The notes under the pieces are model-generated. The model saw only the letters and a list, made by a program, of their open reading frames with translations. It ran no database searches and was not told the origin of the DNA. A stretch of 64,000 bases of DNA, from positions 55,129,530 through 55,193,529 of the forward strand of contig CM055279.1 of assembly GCA_029237695.1 (NCBI GenBank). The letters are read 5' to 3'. The DNA is from Conchocele bisecta (lineage: Eukaryota > Mollusca > Bivalvia > Lucinida > Thyasiridae). The translations under genes were made by a program, and so were the position numbers. Of the stretch, positions 45,091 through 55,109 are shown piece by piece; position 1 is the first letter of the stretch; every line of letters starts with the position of its first letter.

Positions 45091-45302
45091 ATGTCGAAAC
45101 GTCCAGGACGGAAATTGTATGAAACAGCGTCGGCCAAAAGAAAGGCTAAATGTCTGAGGGACAGGCAGTACATAGAGAGAGAGTGGTTAATATTGGCGAC
45201 CAGATCACCAAATGGAAAGAGTTACGTGCAGATTTAGATTTGGACTCGAATAGAAATTTTTCTTCTCAACTTCCGATACTTCACTGCGCATGTCAAAGAT
45301 AA
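45091..45302 (+). pseudogene. Decayed ORF start inside the TTAA element
   Basis: MSKRPGRKLYETASAKRKAK and CLRDRQYIERE are followed, after a frameshift at about 45182, by VNIGDQITKWKELRADLDLD. A basic N-terminus followed by an INLG-x-x-x-x-RW-x-x-LK-like block recalls N-terminal segments of transposon-related invertebrate proteins. Function is not assigned. Confidence 0.35.
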
Positions 45303-45317
45303 TAGTACTTAGAAAGG

Positions 45318-46968
45318 CAGGGCTGTACAAATTGATTGTTTAGCCACTTGTCCTGGACAAGTGACTTGACAAAAGTGACTTGCCCCGACTTGTCCTGGAA
45401 ATTATAATCCATGTGTGCATAATACATGCACTTTAGTTGCTATAAAAATCTTGGCAATAACATATATTACTAGTAACGGGAACCCTGGCAATCAGGAAAG
45501 ATCGATTGATTGGTGTTTAATGGTCTATCTATAATTTCGAGCGTATATTCCAGAATTTTCGGTGTAAAAACATCGACGTTTTGTGAATTAAATTACGGAG
45601 TCTACTCATTTGACCGTCTCGAAAATGAAATCACGTCTATATTTTACAATATTTAATGTCTATCAGTATGTTCGCGGAATGGTAAATAATAAACTTTTTG
45701 AAATTTCAGTTTTTTTTTGTTGGCAACAGCTGTTAATTCGCTAATTACACTGCAGCTCCATTATAACGCGATCGCGTATAGCGCGATCTCCATTATAACG
45801 CGGGTCTCTCGTGGATCCCAAAAAAAATCTTAAAAAAAATAGAGAAGAAAAAGGAAAACAAAGAAAAAAAATCAAAAAACATCGTCGGACGTCGTAGTCA
45901 TCGTGTAATTAGCTGATTCGTGATTTCAATAAGTTTATTAAAAGAACGACATTCAAAGTACATGAAATAATTATTATTAGTATGTTAGCAAATGTAATAC
46001 CTTTAATCAGGTAATCATGTTAATATGTATACAGTGCGACCCCCCCTATTGCACGGAAGTCCGGCGACATACGACATTCCGTGTTGCTTATCCGAACCGT
46101 GCAATATCCATGCCAGGGGATATATGAATTCCAAATCCAGATGCGATTACACCCGACACATATTACACAGACGAGATTTGTATGATGCTTTGTGCAAAAA
46201 ACAGATACACCCAGCTGTGTGTACAGGTGTTTATTGTATGACCTCATTCAGCACAAGGCTGTAAACTGTGTGACCTTTAGGCTATGTTTCGAAATGTTAC
46301 TGATTGGTCAACACGCCTTTTGATGCGCCACAGACGTCGCGAACGTGCAACTTCTTTCATCATCACATCACGGGGCAATCATGCAGTAACCCATTTCATG
46401 CTGAGGATACGCTTATGTTTGCGGACAAATATTTTCCTTCTATGCACTCAGAAGTATATGCCGCGACCACCATTTAATCCGTCTCGTCGAGACGGTTCAA
46501 ATGAGTGGTCACATCGTATACTTTCATTGAGAAATAACAAAAATAATTTTTTTTTGTTTAATAATTTCATAATCGTAAATGTGTATTCCGAAAGGAATGG
46601 ATTAAAAAAAAACTCTGAATCAAATTCAGAGTTCATGCGGAATTGTCGGTGGGATTATGCTTTCAAATTCGAATAAATTAATCTAATCAGGGTCACAGCT
46701 AGTATATCACTTTTCTTGCTATATACATAGTATAGCAGCTTCTGTGTAAGTGTGTATCGCCACGGGGAAGCCGACACACGCCCGAGGCGTTGTCGATCGA
46801 TGAAATGTTACAATTTAGGATTAGTCTAGTGAAGAAAACAGGCTTGTGGCGGGACGTTTCAACGGAAAATAGTGACTTGCCCGGGACTAACTTTCAGCAT
46901 AGAGCCACATGCCCGAGACCAAAACGGACTTGTCCCGGGCGTCGGGCGTGCCGATTTGTACAGCCCTG
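45318..46968. mobile_element. hAT-like insert with CAGGGCTGTACAAAT ends
   Basis: CAGGGCTGTACAAAT and ATTTGTACAGCCCTG are exact inverted ends and AAAGG abuts both. Repeated CACTTGTCCTGG / GACTTGTCCCGGG blocks lie near both ends. The interior includes 45751-45805, where GATCGCGTATAGCGCGATC is palindromic, and the 130-codon frame at 46284-46676, which I do not recognise. Confidence 0.6.
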
Positions 46969-47225
46969 AAAGGTACAAAACTCCCATTTGCCACCATTGT
47001 AATGAAAAGCCACGCGATATAGACAAATTGGAACTCACCTATACAATGCATTACAGCGTGTCGAAACCGCTGCTTGGGGTGGGTTTTCGGCATAGATTTT
47101 ACAGTTGCTAATACATTAACATAAATCTCAAAGATTTTGAGTATAAACTGCACTAAAAACGCGTTTCACTAACCTAAATTCGCTTTTAAAATCATACACG
47201 TTCACTTACGCATTAGCAATGACTA

Positions 47226-47362
47226 TTAGCCGCCATCTTTGAAAATAGTTCAATCACGTGCACGCAGTGGTTTGGTTGCTTACTGGAGACTGACGTCATT
47301 TCCATTAGCCAACCAAATCAGTGCGTGTCACGTGATTCAATATTTTCAAAGATGGCGGCTAA
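47226..47362. mobile_element. MITE whose TIRs contain YY1-type and CACGTG motifs
   Basis: TTAGCCGCCATCTTTGAAAA and its complement form 35-bp inverted ends (47226-47260, 47327-47362). GCCGCCATCTTTG fits the YY1 consensus, and CACGTG (an E-box) closes each arm. Length 137 bp. Confidence 0.75.
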
Positions 47363-48252
47363 CATTCATTTTTAATCAGGAAGCGAAGGTGCTAAAATGC
47401 GGTACGAAGCGCAAAAATTACTAAAACGCAGACTTTTTATAAACTACGGCCTATAATTTTCATGCGTCCTGCGGACTCGCAGATCATTATTTTTTGCGTC
47501 CACGGCAAAAAGTATGTGTCCTAGACGCAGGACGCAGGGGTAACTGAATCTCTGGGGGATTATTGAAACTATCGACCCGGGACTTTTATTGTCACAGCGG
47601 GTAGGCGGCGTGATTTTAGTGCATCGCGTAATGATGGGATGAAAATTTGTGGATTATTTATTTTTTTTACAGAGAAATTATCAATCGACGGAATAGGGCA
47701 TTTTTCAATTTTTAATCGATGTCTGAGGCAAATAATCGCCGAAGGGCAATTTTGGTGAGCGCCAGCGCAAACCTAGCCATTTATTACCATTTTACCGCCT
47801 GTACCATAACGACCAATAGTGGGACGAAACATCTTGGTCTGAAATTTCCATAAACTGACAGACAGTACAATCAAGTCCGGTATGTTATGTTTTTTTGTTG
47901 TTTTTTTTCGAGTAAATTTTTTTTTTTTTCATTTTCCCTTTGCTGAATAACACTTGCATCTATTAAACGCCCACCCATGACTTCAACGCCCACCCAGGAC
48001 TTCAGAGCCAGTGGTGATTCTAATAGACACCCGGGCATCTATTAGAATCTTTACGGTATTTAAAGAACATTTTGTTTCTACCGAGTGGGCATGTACCTTT
48101 AAGTCAAACTACTGATAACTCAAAAAGTTAATTTTTGGTCCCAAGAACATGTTTTGCTACATAATAACTGTTGTTAACTCAAAGTTTTGTTAACTCAAAG
48201 TATTTTCCTGAGTCCCCTGGACTTTGAGTAAAAGAGTATAGACTGTATTTGG

Positions 48253-48311
48253 TATCAAGTTTGGATGATAGCTCTGGTCTACCCGTATACACAGCTCGTC
48301 GCTCTCAACAT
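48253..48311 (-). pseudogene. Decayed copy of the KH13 exon 5' end (copy 2)
   Basis: Minus-strand sequence starts ATGTTG, like the KH13 exon, and after a one-base deletion reads SDELCIRVDQSYHPNLI, close to the true exon. Following plus-strand bases (GGGAAAAATGTTTAG) match the intron beside the real exon. The frameshift and the loss of all downstream domain sequence make it non-functional. It lies 4.9 kb upstream of the true exon in the same intron. Confidence 0.7.
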
Positions 48312-48707
48312 CTTAACATCAAGCGAAGATTGGTGGGAAAAATGTTTAGAGTATTTAGGTTAGTTAGGTTGAGCTCCAATCAATCTGCCTGATTTCAAGT
48401 ACAAACTTCAGAATGTTTTTATAATCAAGTCTCTTGGGTATATTGTCAATGTAACAGTTCTTCAACAACTAACCCGAAATTTCTGTCTGTAACACAGGGC
48501 GAATTACAGCCAGAACGCAAACGCATCAACTTTCTGTCAATTCTTGGGAGTTATGCATTTAAAAATCAATCAAATATCACAATAACCTTCATACTACATG
48601 TTAATGAAACATTTATCTCTTCAAAACAACACGTACCTATCTCTTAAACATATTTATTCTACATTTTTCCATTACCATATCAACATCATTTTTTTCTTTT
48701 AATGATA

Positions 48708-49807
48708 CAGTAGAGGATCGATTTCTCGAACCGGCAACGGACTCGAATAAAAGTTCGAGTCAGGCGTAGTTCGAGGGAAAGAAAGAAAATGTGACAGTTA
48801 AAATTCAATTCAATATTTAAAGGCGAATTTTGTTCAAATTAATTCATTATCGTGGTCATCTTGACGTGGAATTAATGCAGAGCTGCCAACCCCATATCGG
48901 TCACATGAGGAACATGGAGTGAAAAAGGGGCTATTTTCAGGAATGCCACATATGTTTTCCGGAACACAAATCAGTACTCACTGTAAAGTAAATTTTTAGA
49001 GCCTTGGCCCTCGTCTCGGCCACCATGACTAACCGAAAAATCACAATTACACTGCTTGCAAGACGCAAATTCATCACCGCGCTTTGACAGGACCAAATGG
49101 GGCCATGTCTCGCTGTAATCAGTGATGAACATATGTGTTCTCCTAACTTCTTTCGATTAAAAATACCCAAATTCGTTGGCTGCACGCTTTGGAGCAGACA
49201 TTTTATGAATTTACGTGATGAATAAATCAATATCGCTGAGCGCTTGAAACTACTATTACTACACAAGAATTGAAATGGTAAGCGCCTAGGCGAGTATGAT
49301 TACGGGTAAATAAAAAAATAGGATTTATTGGCAGAATTGTGAAATGACATTATTATTTCCAGATATTCCCGCGCAGATTTTTTAAAAAATCGTACTTTTT
49401 AATTTGTGTCCGTACTTCCGTATTTCTAACGTATTTTCCGGAACAAATACGGAAAAATCGTAACAGTTGGCAGCTCTGTTAATGCTGTTTAATTTTTAAA
49501 TTCGTGATTTAATGTCACCACCTGTCAAGCGAAACAAATCAAAGAGACCTCCAATCGTGATATTCTCACCTCGTTAGGCAAACAGATCAGCTGGCGACAG
49601 ACTTACCTGTACGAGCTAACAATAACACTTTGCGTTGATTGACTGATCAAGGAACCGTGACTTCGGTTCGAGAGTTTTTTGTCGTAGTTCGAATTTTACG
49701 TAAAAAAATATATGATTTATATAGGGAAATTTGTCGGGACCACAGGACGATGTCGAATTTTCCGGAGTGTTCGACAGAGACCTGTTCGAGAGATCGATCT
49801 TCTACTG
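48708..49807. mobile_element. pogo/Tc-like element with TA target
   Basis: CAGTAGAGGATCGATTTCTC and the complement of GAGAGATCGATCTTCTACTG are inverted ends flanked by TA (48706-48707, 49808-49809). It has repeated GTTCGAG motifs and no transposase. A second element (48878-49478) is nested in it. Confidence 0.8.
48878..49478. mobile_element. Nested element with CAGAGCTGCCAAC ends
   Basis: The 13-bp inverted ends CAGAGCTGCCAAC / GTTGGCAGCTCTG are flanked by TTAATG (48872-48877 and 49479-49484), a 6-bp duplication. The 109-codon minus frame inside (FKRSAILIYSSRKFIKCLL) is not recognised. Confidence 0.75.
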
Positions 49808-50109
49808 TATTAACATAGTTGCTCCCTTTTAATTTCACCGTCTTTTATTTGTATTAATTATCATTAGTAATTGGGGATTACGTGAATTAAAACATATATT
49901 TATTGTTGTACACATAAGAATAATAGTTATTTTTTTACTTAAGAAATAATTTATACCCAATTACAACTGTAATTATCGTTGACCATTTGCTGAATTATTT
50001 AGCTATGCATATACAGTTAAACTTGCACAAGCGACCACGTGCATTAAGCGACTTTTGTCTTATGCGACCACTTTCAATTCCCCCCGACCATGTGGTTCCT
50101 GAGAAAAAT

Positions 50110-51473
50110 ACGTTAAAAATCTTGAATAAATGGACCTTTTGGTGGCCATCATGGATGACATAATCATCTGATTCCGACAAATATTGCACCAGAGCAATCG
50201 CCTCATCGATACCTTCAATTTGATATAGGACATGAGCATATTCGGTCAAAAATAAAATTTGACCCCAATTTGACCCCACGGGCCACACCCAGTTTTGACA
50301 CCGGGGTCACCATTTTCACAACTTTGAAAGAGCATTGTAAATCGATCATTCCTAAGTTTAGTCGAAATCCGGTTAGCGGTTCATGAGAAGAAGATTTTTT
50401 AAGACTTTATACTATTTTTAGACGGCGGCCATCTTGGATTAGCGATGACCTCCATTTTAACAAATCTGAAAAGGCTTCACCCATGGACCATAACTTTTAA
50501 GTTTGGCTACCATGGGCCAAGCGGTTCATGTGAAGAAGAATTTTGAAATCTCTAATAAAAGAACGACCTTTTGACATTTCGGCGGCCATCTTGGATGACA
50601 TAACAATCCGATTTCGACAAAAAATGTACCAGCGTGATCACCTCATTGATACCTTTGATTTGATATATAACATGACCATATTCGGTCAAAAATAAAATTT
50701 GACCCCACGGGCCACGCCCATTGTTGTTGACCCTGGGGGACACCATTTTAACAACTTTGAAAGAGCATTGTACATCGATCATTCCTACCAAGTTTCGTCG
50801 AAATCCGGCTAGCGGTTCAGGAGAAGATTTTTTTAAGAATTTATGCTATTTTTATACGGCGGCCATCTTGGATTAACGATGACCTCCATTTTAACAAATC
50901 TGAAAAGGCTTCAACCATGGACCATAACTTTTAAGTTTGGCTACCAAGGGCCAAGCGGTTCATGTGAAGAGGAATTTTGAAATCTCTAATAAAAGAACGA
51001 CCTTTTGGCGGCCATCTTGGATGACATAACAATCCGATTTCATCAAAAAATGCACCAGAGTGATCGCCTCATTGATACCTTAAATTTGATATATGACATG
51101 ACCATATATGGTCAAAAATAAAATTTGACCCCAATTTGACCCCACGGGCCACGCCCATTTTTGACCCCAGGGTCACCATTTTAACAACTTTGAAAGAGCA
51201 TTGTACATCGATCATTCCTACCATGTTTTGTCGAAATCCGGTTGGCGGTTCTTGAGAAGAAGATTTTTGAAGAATTTGTGCTATTTTTAGACAGCGGCCA
51301 TCTTGGATTACGTAATGACGTCATTTTAACAATTTTGTAATCCCCCTACCTAAGGACCATGACCATGAAGTTTGGTGACTATAGGCCCAACGGTTACCGA
51401 GGAGAAGACGACGGACGACGGACACATTGCGGTAACAATAGCTCACATGAGCTTCGCTCAGGTGAGCTAAAAA
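50110..51473 (+). repeat. About 430-bp repeat array with GGCGGCCATCTTGGAT and a hairpin end
   Basis: GGCCATC(A/T)TGGATGACATAA recurs at about 50141, 50582 and 51008. Units contain CCAATTTGACCCCACGGGCC, AGAGCATTGTACATCGATCA and YY1-like GGCGGCCATCTTGG. The end has GACGACGGACGACGGAC and a hairpin AGCTCACATGAGC-TTC-GCTCAGGTGAGCT (51439-51470). Confidence 0.75.
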
Positions 51474-51475
51474 TA

Positions 51476-51671
51476 TCATGCCTCATTTGCATATGAAAAT
51501 TGCCTGATACCACCGCGCGTCACTATCAGTAAAATAAATATTACTAATTTATTATATCTGTATAGCGGGCACTTGTAATTTTTAGAACTGGTGGAATAGT
51601 GACACAATTATACACTTATTTAATTCCTATAAAGAACAGTTTGTGCCTACTGCGTGGACATGTACCTTTAA
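51476..51671. mobile_element. Solo right end of the TTAA element family
   Basis: TGCCTACTGCGTGGACATGT then ACCTTTAA repeats the TIR in the opposite orientation. The inner bases (CTATCAGTAAAATAAATATT, TTTTTAGAACTGGTGGAATA) match the family. No partner end lies directly on the left. Confidence 0.6.
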
Positions 51672-51966
51672 TGCAAGTTTGACTGTATAGGATTTATGAA
51701 CAGCATACCGTTCCGTTTGACAGAAAAATAAAAATAAATTTTGGGTTATTCAACAACTAGTAGTAGTGTATGAAGATAAGTTGTAATACACAATATTAAA
51801 CTACCAGGATAGTTTTACATATGAAACAAGCCTAGTGATTTTGTACAGAAGAAGATTTTTCATGTAATAAAATATTTGCAGAAACTGTGATATTTTCTGT
51901 AGATGATGTGGAATTCTCTTCCACATTTGCTCTGAACATTTGATGAACTTTCTGGGTGGGTGGGGA

Positions 51967-51996
51967 TTTGATTTATTGGTGATTAACGGCCTAGTA
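51967..51996 (-). repeat. SINE 3'-end remnant beside the KH12 donor
   Basis: TTTGATTTATTGGTGATTAACGGCC-type sequence is the GTTAAACACCAATAAAC end of the SINE family on the minus strand, 16 bp after the KH12 donor. Confidence 0.5.
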
Positions 51997-52012
51997 AGTA
52001 AACTCCACTTAC

Positions 52013-52252
52013 CCGGTCTTCCTGCTCCAGCTCCAGTGACTGCACCTTGTCAGTGAGGGCGTCGGCCGCACGTTTCACATTGGCGGGGGGACCCGTGACC
52101 TTGATAAGGTCACTCTGCTCCTGCTGGGGCGGCACCGAGATGTTCACATTGTAGGTCTCCATCAGTTTACGCACGTCCCGGCCCTTCTGTCCGATGATGA
52201 ATCGATGGAAGTCGAAAGGCACGCGTATCTCATCGGTTATTGGCACAAGCGC
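52013..52252 (-). CDS. HDLBP: Vigilin exon encoding KH domain 12
   Basis: The exon is 240 bp, 80 codons, phase 0-0. It begins ALVPITDEIRVPFDFHRFIIG and continues QKGRDVRKLMETYNVNISVP to a final helix ending LELEQEDR. GQKG is a standard GxxG loop. The acceptor is CTGTTATTGCAG and the donor a consensus GTAAGT. A 25-bp palindrome-like segment (about 52302-52327, AATCAATCAAATG and its complement) lies about 50 bp upstream of the acceptor, and a SINE remnant starts 16 bp after the donor. Similarity to animal vigilin is strong over the whole exon. Confidence 0.94.
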
Positions 52253-52644
52253 CTGCAATAACAGAGAATACATAATTACTTGATATAATAAAAATATAAA
52301 CCAATCAATCAAATGTCATTTGATTGATTTTTTTTATATCAAGTTTAATAGGTAAGGCTAGGAACACATTTCAATTCCGAGACTCTGCGAGGATTTTATT
52401 AATCGATTGGATTTTTTATATCTGGTCAAGAGAAAGGTCATATATATACAGATGGCAATGCACCAGTATGGGGGATCAATTGGTTGACTAGGGCTTTAAG
52501 TATGTTTCTTTAAGACAGTTTCATTGATGGAACAGTGCAGATCGTAATCAGAGGCTGATCTGGATCTCCACTGGACGCAAAACTGCTAAGCGCCATTTCT
52601 CCAGTCACATCCACATAGAGGTAAAATGTAATGTATAGACATAC

Positions 52645-52757
52645 CAACAAGGCCTGTTTGGCTTGTTCACAATTCTCTGACAGGCCAGTAATCATGATGA
52701 TGTCAGTCGGCCGAATTTCTCCGTTCTCTACAACGTTCTCTGTCGCATCACCACGAC
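52645..52757 (-). CDS. HDLBP: Vigilin exon encoding the second half of KH11
   Basis: The exon is 113 bp: two bases completing the split Gly codon plus 37 codons, ending in phase 0. The protein reads RGDATENVVENGEIRPTD, then IIMITGLSENCEQAKQALL. The first part is the acidic insert typical of vigilin KH11; the second is the last strand and helix of the fold. The acceptor is CACTTTTCAG and the donor GTATGT. The acceptor tract is the tail of a SINE (52761-52935): sequence typical of that SINE begins only a few bases upstream of the exon. It joins to KH12 across a 392-bp intron. Confidence 0.9.
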
Positions 52758-52760
52758 CTG

Positions 52761-52935
52761 AAAAGTGAAAGGGTTTTATGTCCCAGCAACAGCTAAGGTC
52801 ATGTAGAGACGGGACCTCGGTTTCAAGTCTCATCCGAAGGACCAGAGAGATGGAAATACTATGTATGTATTTTTCACGTCTAGGCTGGGATTTAACTCTT
52901 AACTAATGCCATAATATCCCATAGGCTACGGCCTA
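52761..52935 (-). repeat. SINE fragment abutting the KH11b acceptor
   Basis: Plus strand: AAAAGTGAAAGGGTTTTATG, TCCCAGCAACAGCTAAGGTC, GACCTCGGTTTCAAGTCTCA, GTATGTATTTTTCACGTCTA. On the minus strand its tail CCCTTTCACTTTTCAG is the 3' splice site of the exon. Confidence 0.7.
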
Positions 52936-53240
52936 CATGAAAAGTGAAGTGGTTTTTCATCCCAGCAACAGCTATGGTCAAGTAGGGATGGCACCTCGGT
53001 TTCAAGTCTCATCAGAAGTAGGGGTGGGAACAGTTCCAAATGCCAAATCCTGAAAATGGCTAAACAGACATATTTGTTTGCCCCCACAAATGCGTAAAAG
53101 CGTGCTTCCATATGTGGAAACGTTAGTATTTTTCTGCAAATATCAGAAATCTCAAATTTTTCACATCAAGGGCTACTGAACTCAAATTTCTGGTATTGAA
53201 GTCCAGTGCCCCAACCTCTATGCCACAATCCATCCCTCAA
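52936..53240 (-). repeat. Second SINE copy of the same family with tRNA-like head
   Basis: Its tail (CATGAAAAGTGAAGTGG) and body (CCCAGCAACAGCTATGGTCA) repeat 52757-52850. On the minus strand the head GGATGGATTGTGGCATAGAGG has an A-box-like TGGCATAGAGG; the B-box region (TTGAGTTCAGTAGCC) is worn. Confidence 0.65.
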
Positions 53241-53357
53241 CGCGAAATGAAACGAGGTCAAATGACACCAACCAAACTGTCAGGTGGGGAGTTGCAATTA
53301 CTGTGGTGCACCAGCCTGTTTTAGCATGGTGCCAAGCCATGCCCTGAAAAAGAACTT

Positions 53358-53359
<2 letters not shown>

Positions 53360-53399
<40 letters not shown>
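53360..53399. repeat. Pure G run of about 40 bases
   Basis: An uninterrupted G tract between TTGA and CACCATG. Its true length is uncertain in any assembly. The poly-proline frame on the other strand is an artefact. Confidence 0.85.
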
Positions 53400-53402
<3 letters not shown>

Positions 53403-53720
53403 CATGTTTCTTTTGTAATAAATATCTATTTTTGTTTTATTCTGGTCATACTCGTAGTGTACCTTGCTATGGCTATAATAAACACAACTACTTAACAAGA
53501 GCTGTAGGAGAACAGCATAGCTCGACTACGAGGGTTGTCGATGTACACATAGCTTGACAAAGAAGGTGGCCGCGGCCCGCATAAAAACCTTAACCAAGGT
53601 TGAGTAAAAACCTTAACCAAGGGAAATTAACTAATTAATTCAAGGTTAAATGTAGGTCAATGTCAAATATAGGTCAGGGGTTATTGATGTACATCACTAC
53701 GAGATGAAGTTTTCCAAGTA

Positions 53721-54978
53721 CAGTCCCACCTCCCCTAACGGCCACCTCCCAGCAACGGCCACTTCTCTTCAACGGCCAGTTTAAACTCCCCCCGTTAGAA
53801 TGTAACGTTATTTTACCTCTGTCCAACGGTCACCTCTCTTCTCCAGCCAACGGCCACAAAAAAACACAACGAAATCGTCAAAAGACTCTCGAACGGCCAA
53901 CATATTTTTGCTAACGGCCAGTTGATTTTTTCATAGCAAAGAGTCGTAAGCTTCTCTGACCGGCCAACATATTTTTACAGGTCGTTTTTATTCTGAACGG
54001 TCAATATATTAATCTTGCCAAACGGCCACGTCAATTAAAACATGACACGAACCACCTCTCTGAGCGGCCAACATATTTATTATTGACAAACGGCCATAAA
54101 CCACGACAAAAACGGCCTGTAAACGGGCAGCATATTTTTTTTAATGGACATTTTCGTATGCAAACGTTACCGTGAATCGCGTAAAATCAATATTCCTATG
54201 TAGCCTACCGGCAGATCTAATCGAGTGTGCCGTATCTATCGGATACCTTCGGTGGTAATCGGTCGATAAAAGTTGTGTGTAAACACATGTCCAAGTTGTG
54301 TATTCGGATGTATCACCTGTCTGGCATCTGACAATGGGATTGCCGACAAGTTTGTCACCGTTTGAAGTGGATTAAACAAGCCATTTACCAGGATTAGGAT
54401 ACTCAACACGGTCTGCTGACTGAATATGACACCATGTGACACTGCAAGAAAAGTGGGCTTATTGGGTTTGTGACCAGTGTAGCTGTAAATTAGTCTGCTC
54501 AGTGTGTTCACTACATGTTTTTTACACAAAATTGGATTAACAATAGCATGATTATAAACTTTGTCACACAAATGCAGATCCGAATCCAGACTGCAAGTTA
54601 TTCTGATCAGGAGCTACACATGTCAAAAACTGAATGAGCCCAGTTTGTCATTATGAATGCATAATTGTTATTGGTCAATTTGAACATTTAACATGTTTAA
54701 TAAATTGTTATTTCTCAAAATAACCATGATTACTATTTTGTCTTCTTCAATAACATACTAACAATGACAAATGTATTTGTTCTATAGTAAATACAATATA
54801 ATACTATACATATACAATCCTAGTTGTTTCTATGTTCATATATCAGTATAAGCAACTGAGAAGTTGATGGCTGTTCATTGATGGCTGTTCGTTGGTGACC
54901 CTCTCCACAACAGCCACCTCTCTACAACAGCCACTTTTAGTCCGTCCGGCTGCTGGCTGTTGTAGAGAGGTTGGACTG
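53721..54978. mobile_element. TA-target element with CAGTCCMACCTC ends
   Basis: CAGTCCCACCTCCCCTAACG and the complement of TAGAGAGGTTGGACTG are inverted and flanked by TA. The intact target (TCCAAGTATGGTTGC) is seen at 56688. Positions 53740-54130 hold degenerate AACGGCCA repeats; a palindromic-MITE fragment is at 54440-54605. No transposase. Confidence 0.8.
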
Positions 54979-55109
54979 TATGGTTGCTGTAGACCCAGGA
55001 GTATTCCATATACAAGCTAGACTAAAAACCTTAACCAAGGGAAAATAACTAAGTAATCCAAGGGTAAAAGTAGGTCAAGGTCAAATATAGGTCAGGGATT
55101 ATTGATGTA

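Larger units (their letters stand above)
44810..48102. mobile_element. TTAA-flanked element, 3.3 kb
   Basis: Left AGGTACATGCCCACGCAGTA and right TACCGAGTGGGCATGTACCT are inverted TIRs flanked by TTAA (44810-44813, 48099-48102). This is the longest copy of the family and contains a decayed ORF start (45091), a hAT-like insert (45318-46968) and a YY1-motif MITE (47226-47362). Target and ends fit piggyBac or Kolobok; no transposase is recognised. Confidence 0.7.
50014..51685. mobile_element. TA-flanked element carrying a 430-440-bp repeat array
   Basis: CAGTTAAACTTGCA and TGCAAGTTTGACTG are inverted ends next to TA. Most of the interior is the array listed at 50110-51473, followed by a solo end of the TTAA family (51476-51671). 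This order implies several nested insertions. Confidence 0.65.
43358..52012 (-). other. Vigilin intron between KH12 and KH13 (8.7 kb)
   Basis: GTAAGT and CACAG bound this intron. It carries a SINE (43405-43596), two decayed KH13 exon fragments, several TTAA-flanked elements sharing one TIR (43738, 44810-48102, 51476-51671), a nested hAT-like element, a pogo-like element with a second element inside it (48708-49807), and a TA-flanked element containing a 430-440-bp repeat array (50014-51685). Positions 51690-51965 and 48360-48700 are AT-rich and I see nothing further in them. Confidence 0.75.

Noticed and set aside
46284..46676. 130-codon plus-strand ORF
   Set aside because: No recognisable domain, low-complexity Asn/Phe stretches, and it lies inside a repeat-derived insert.
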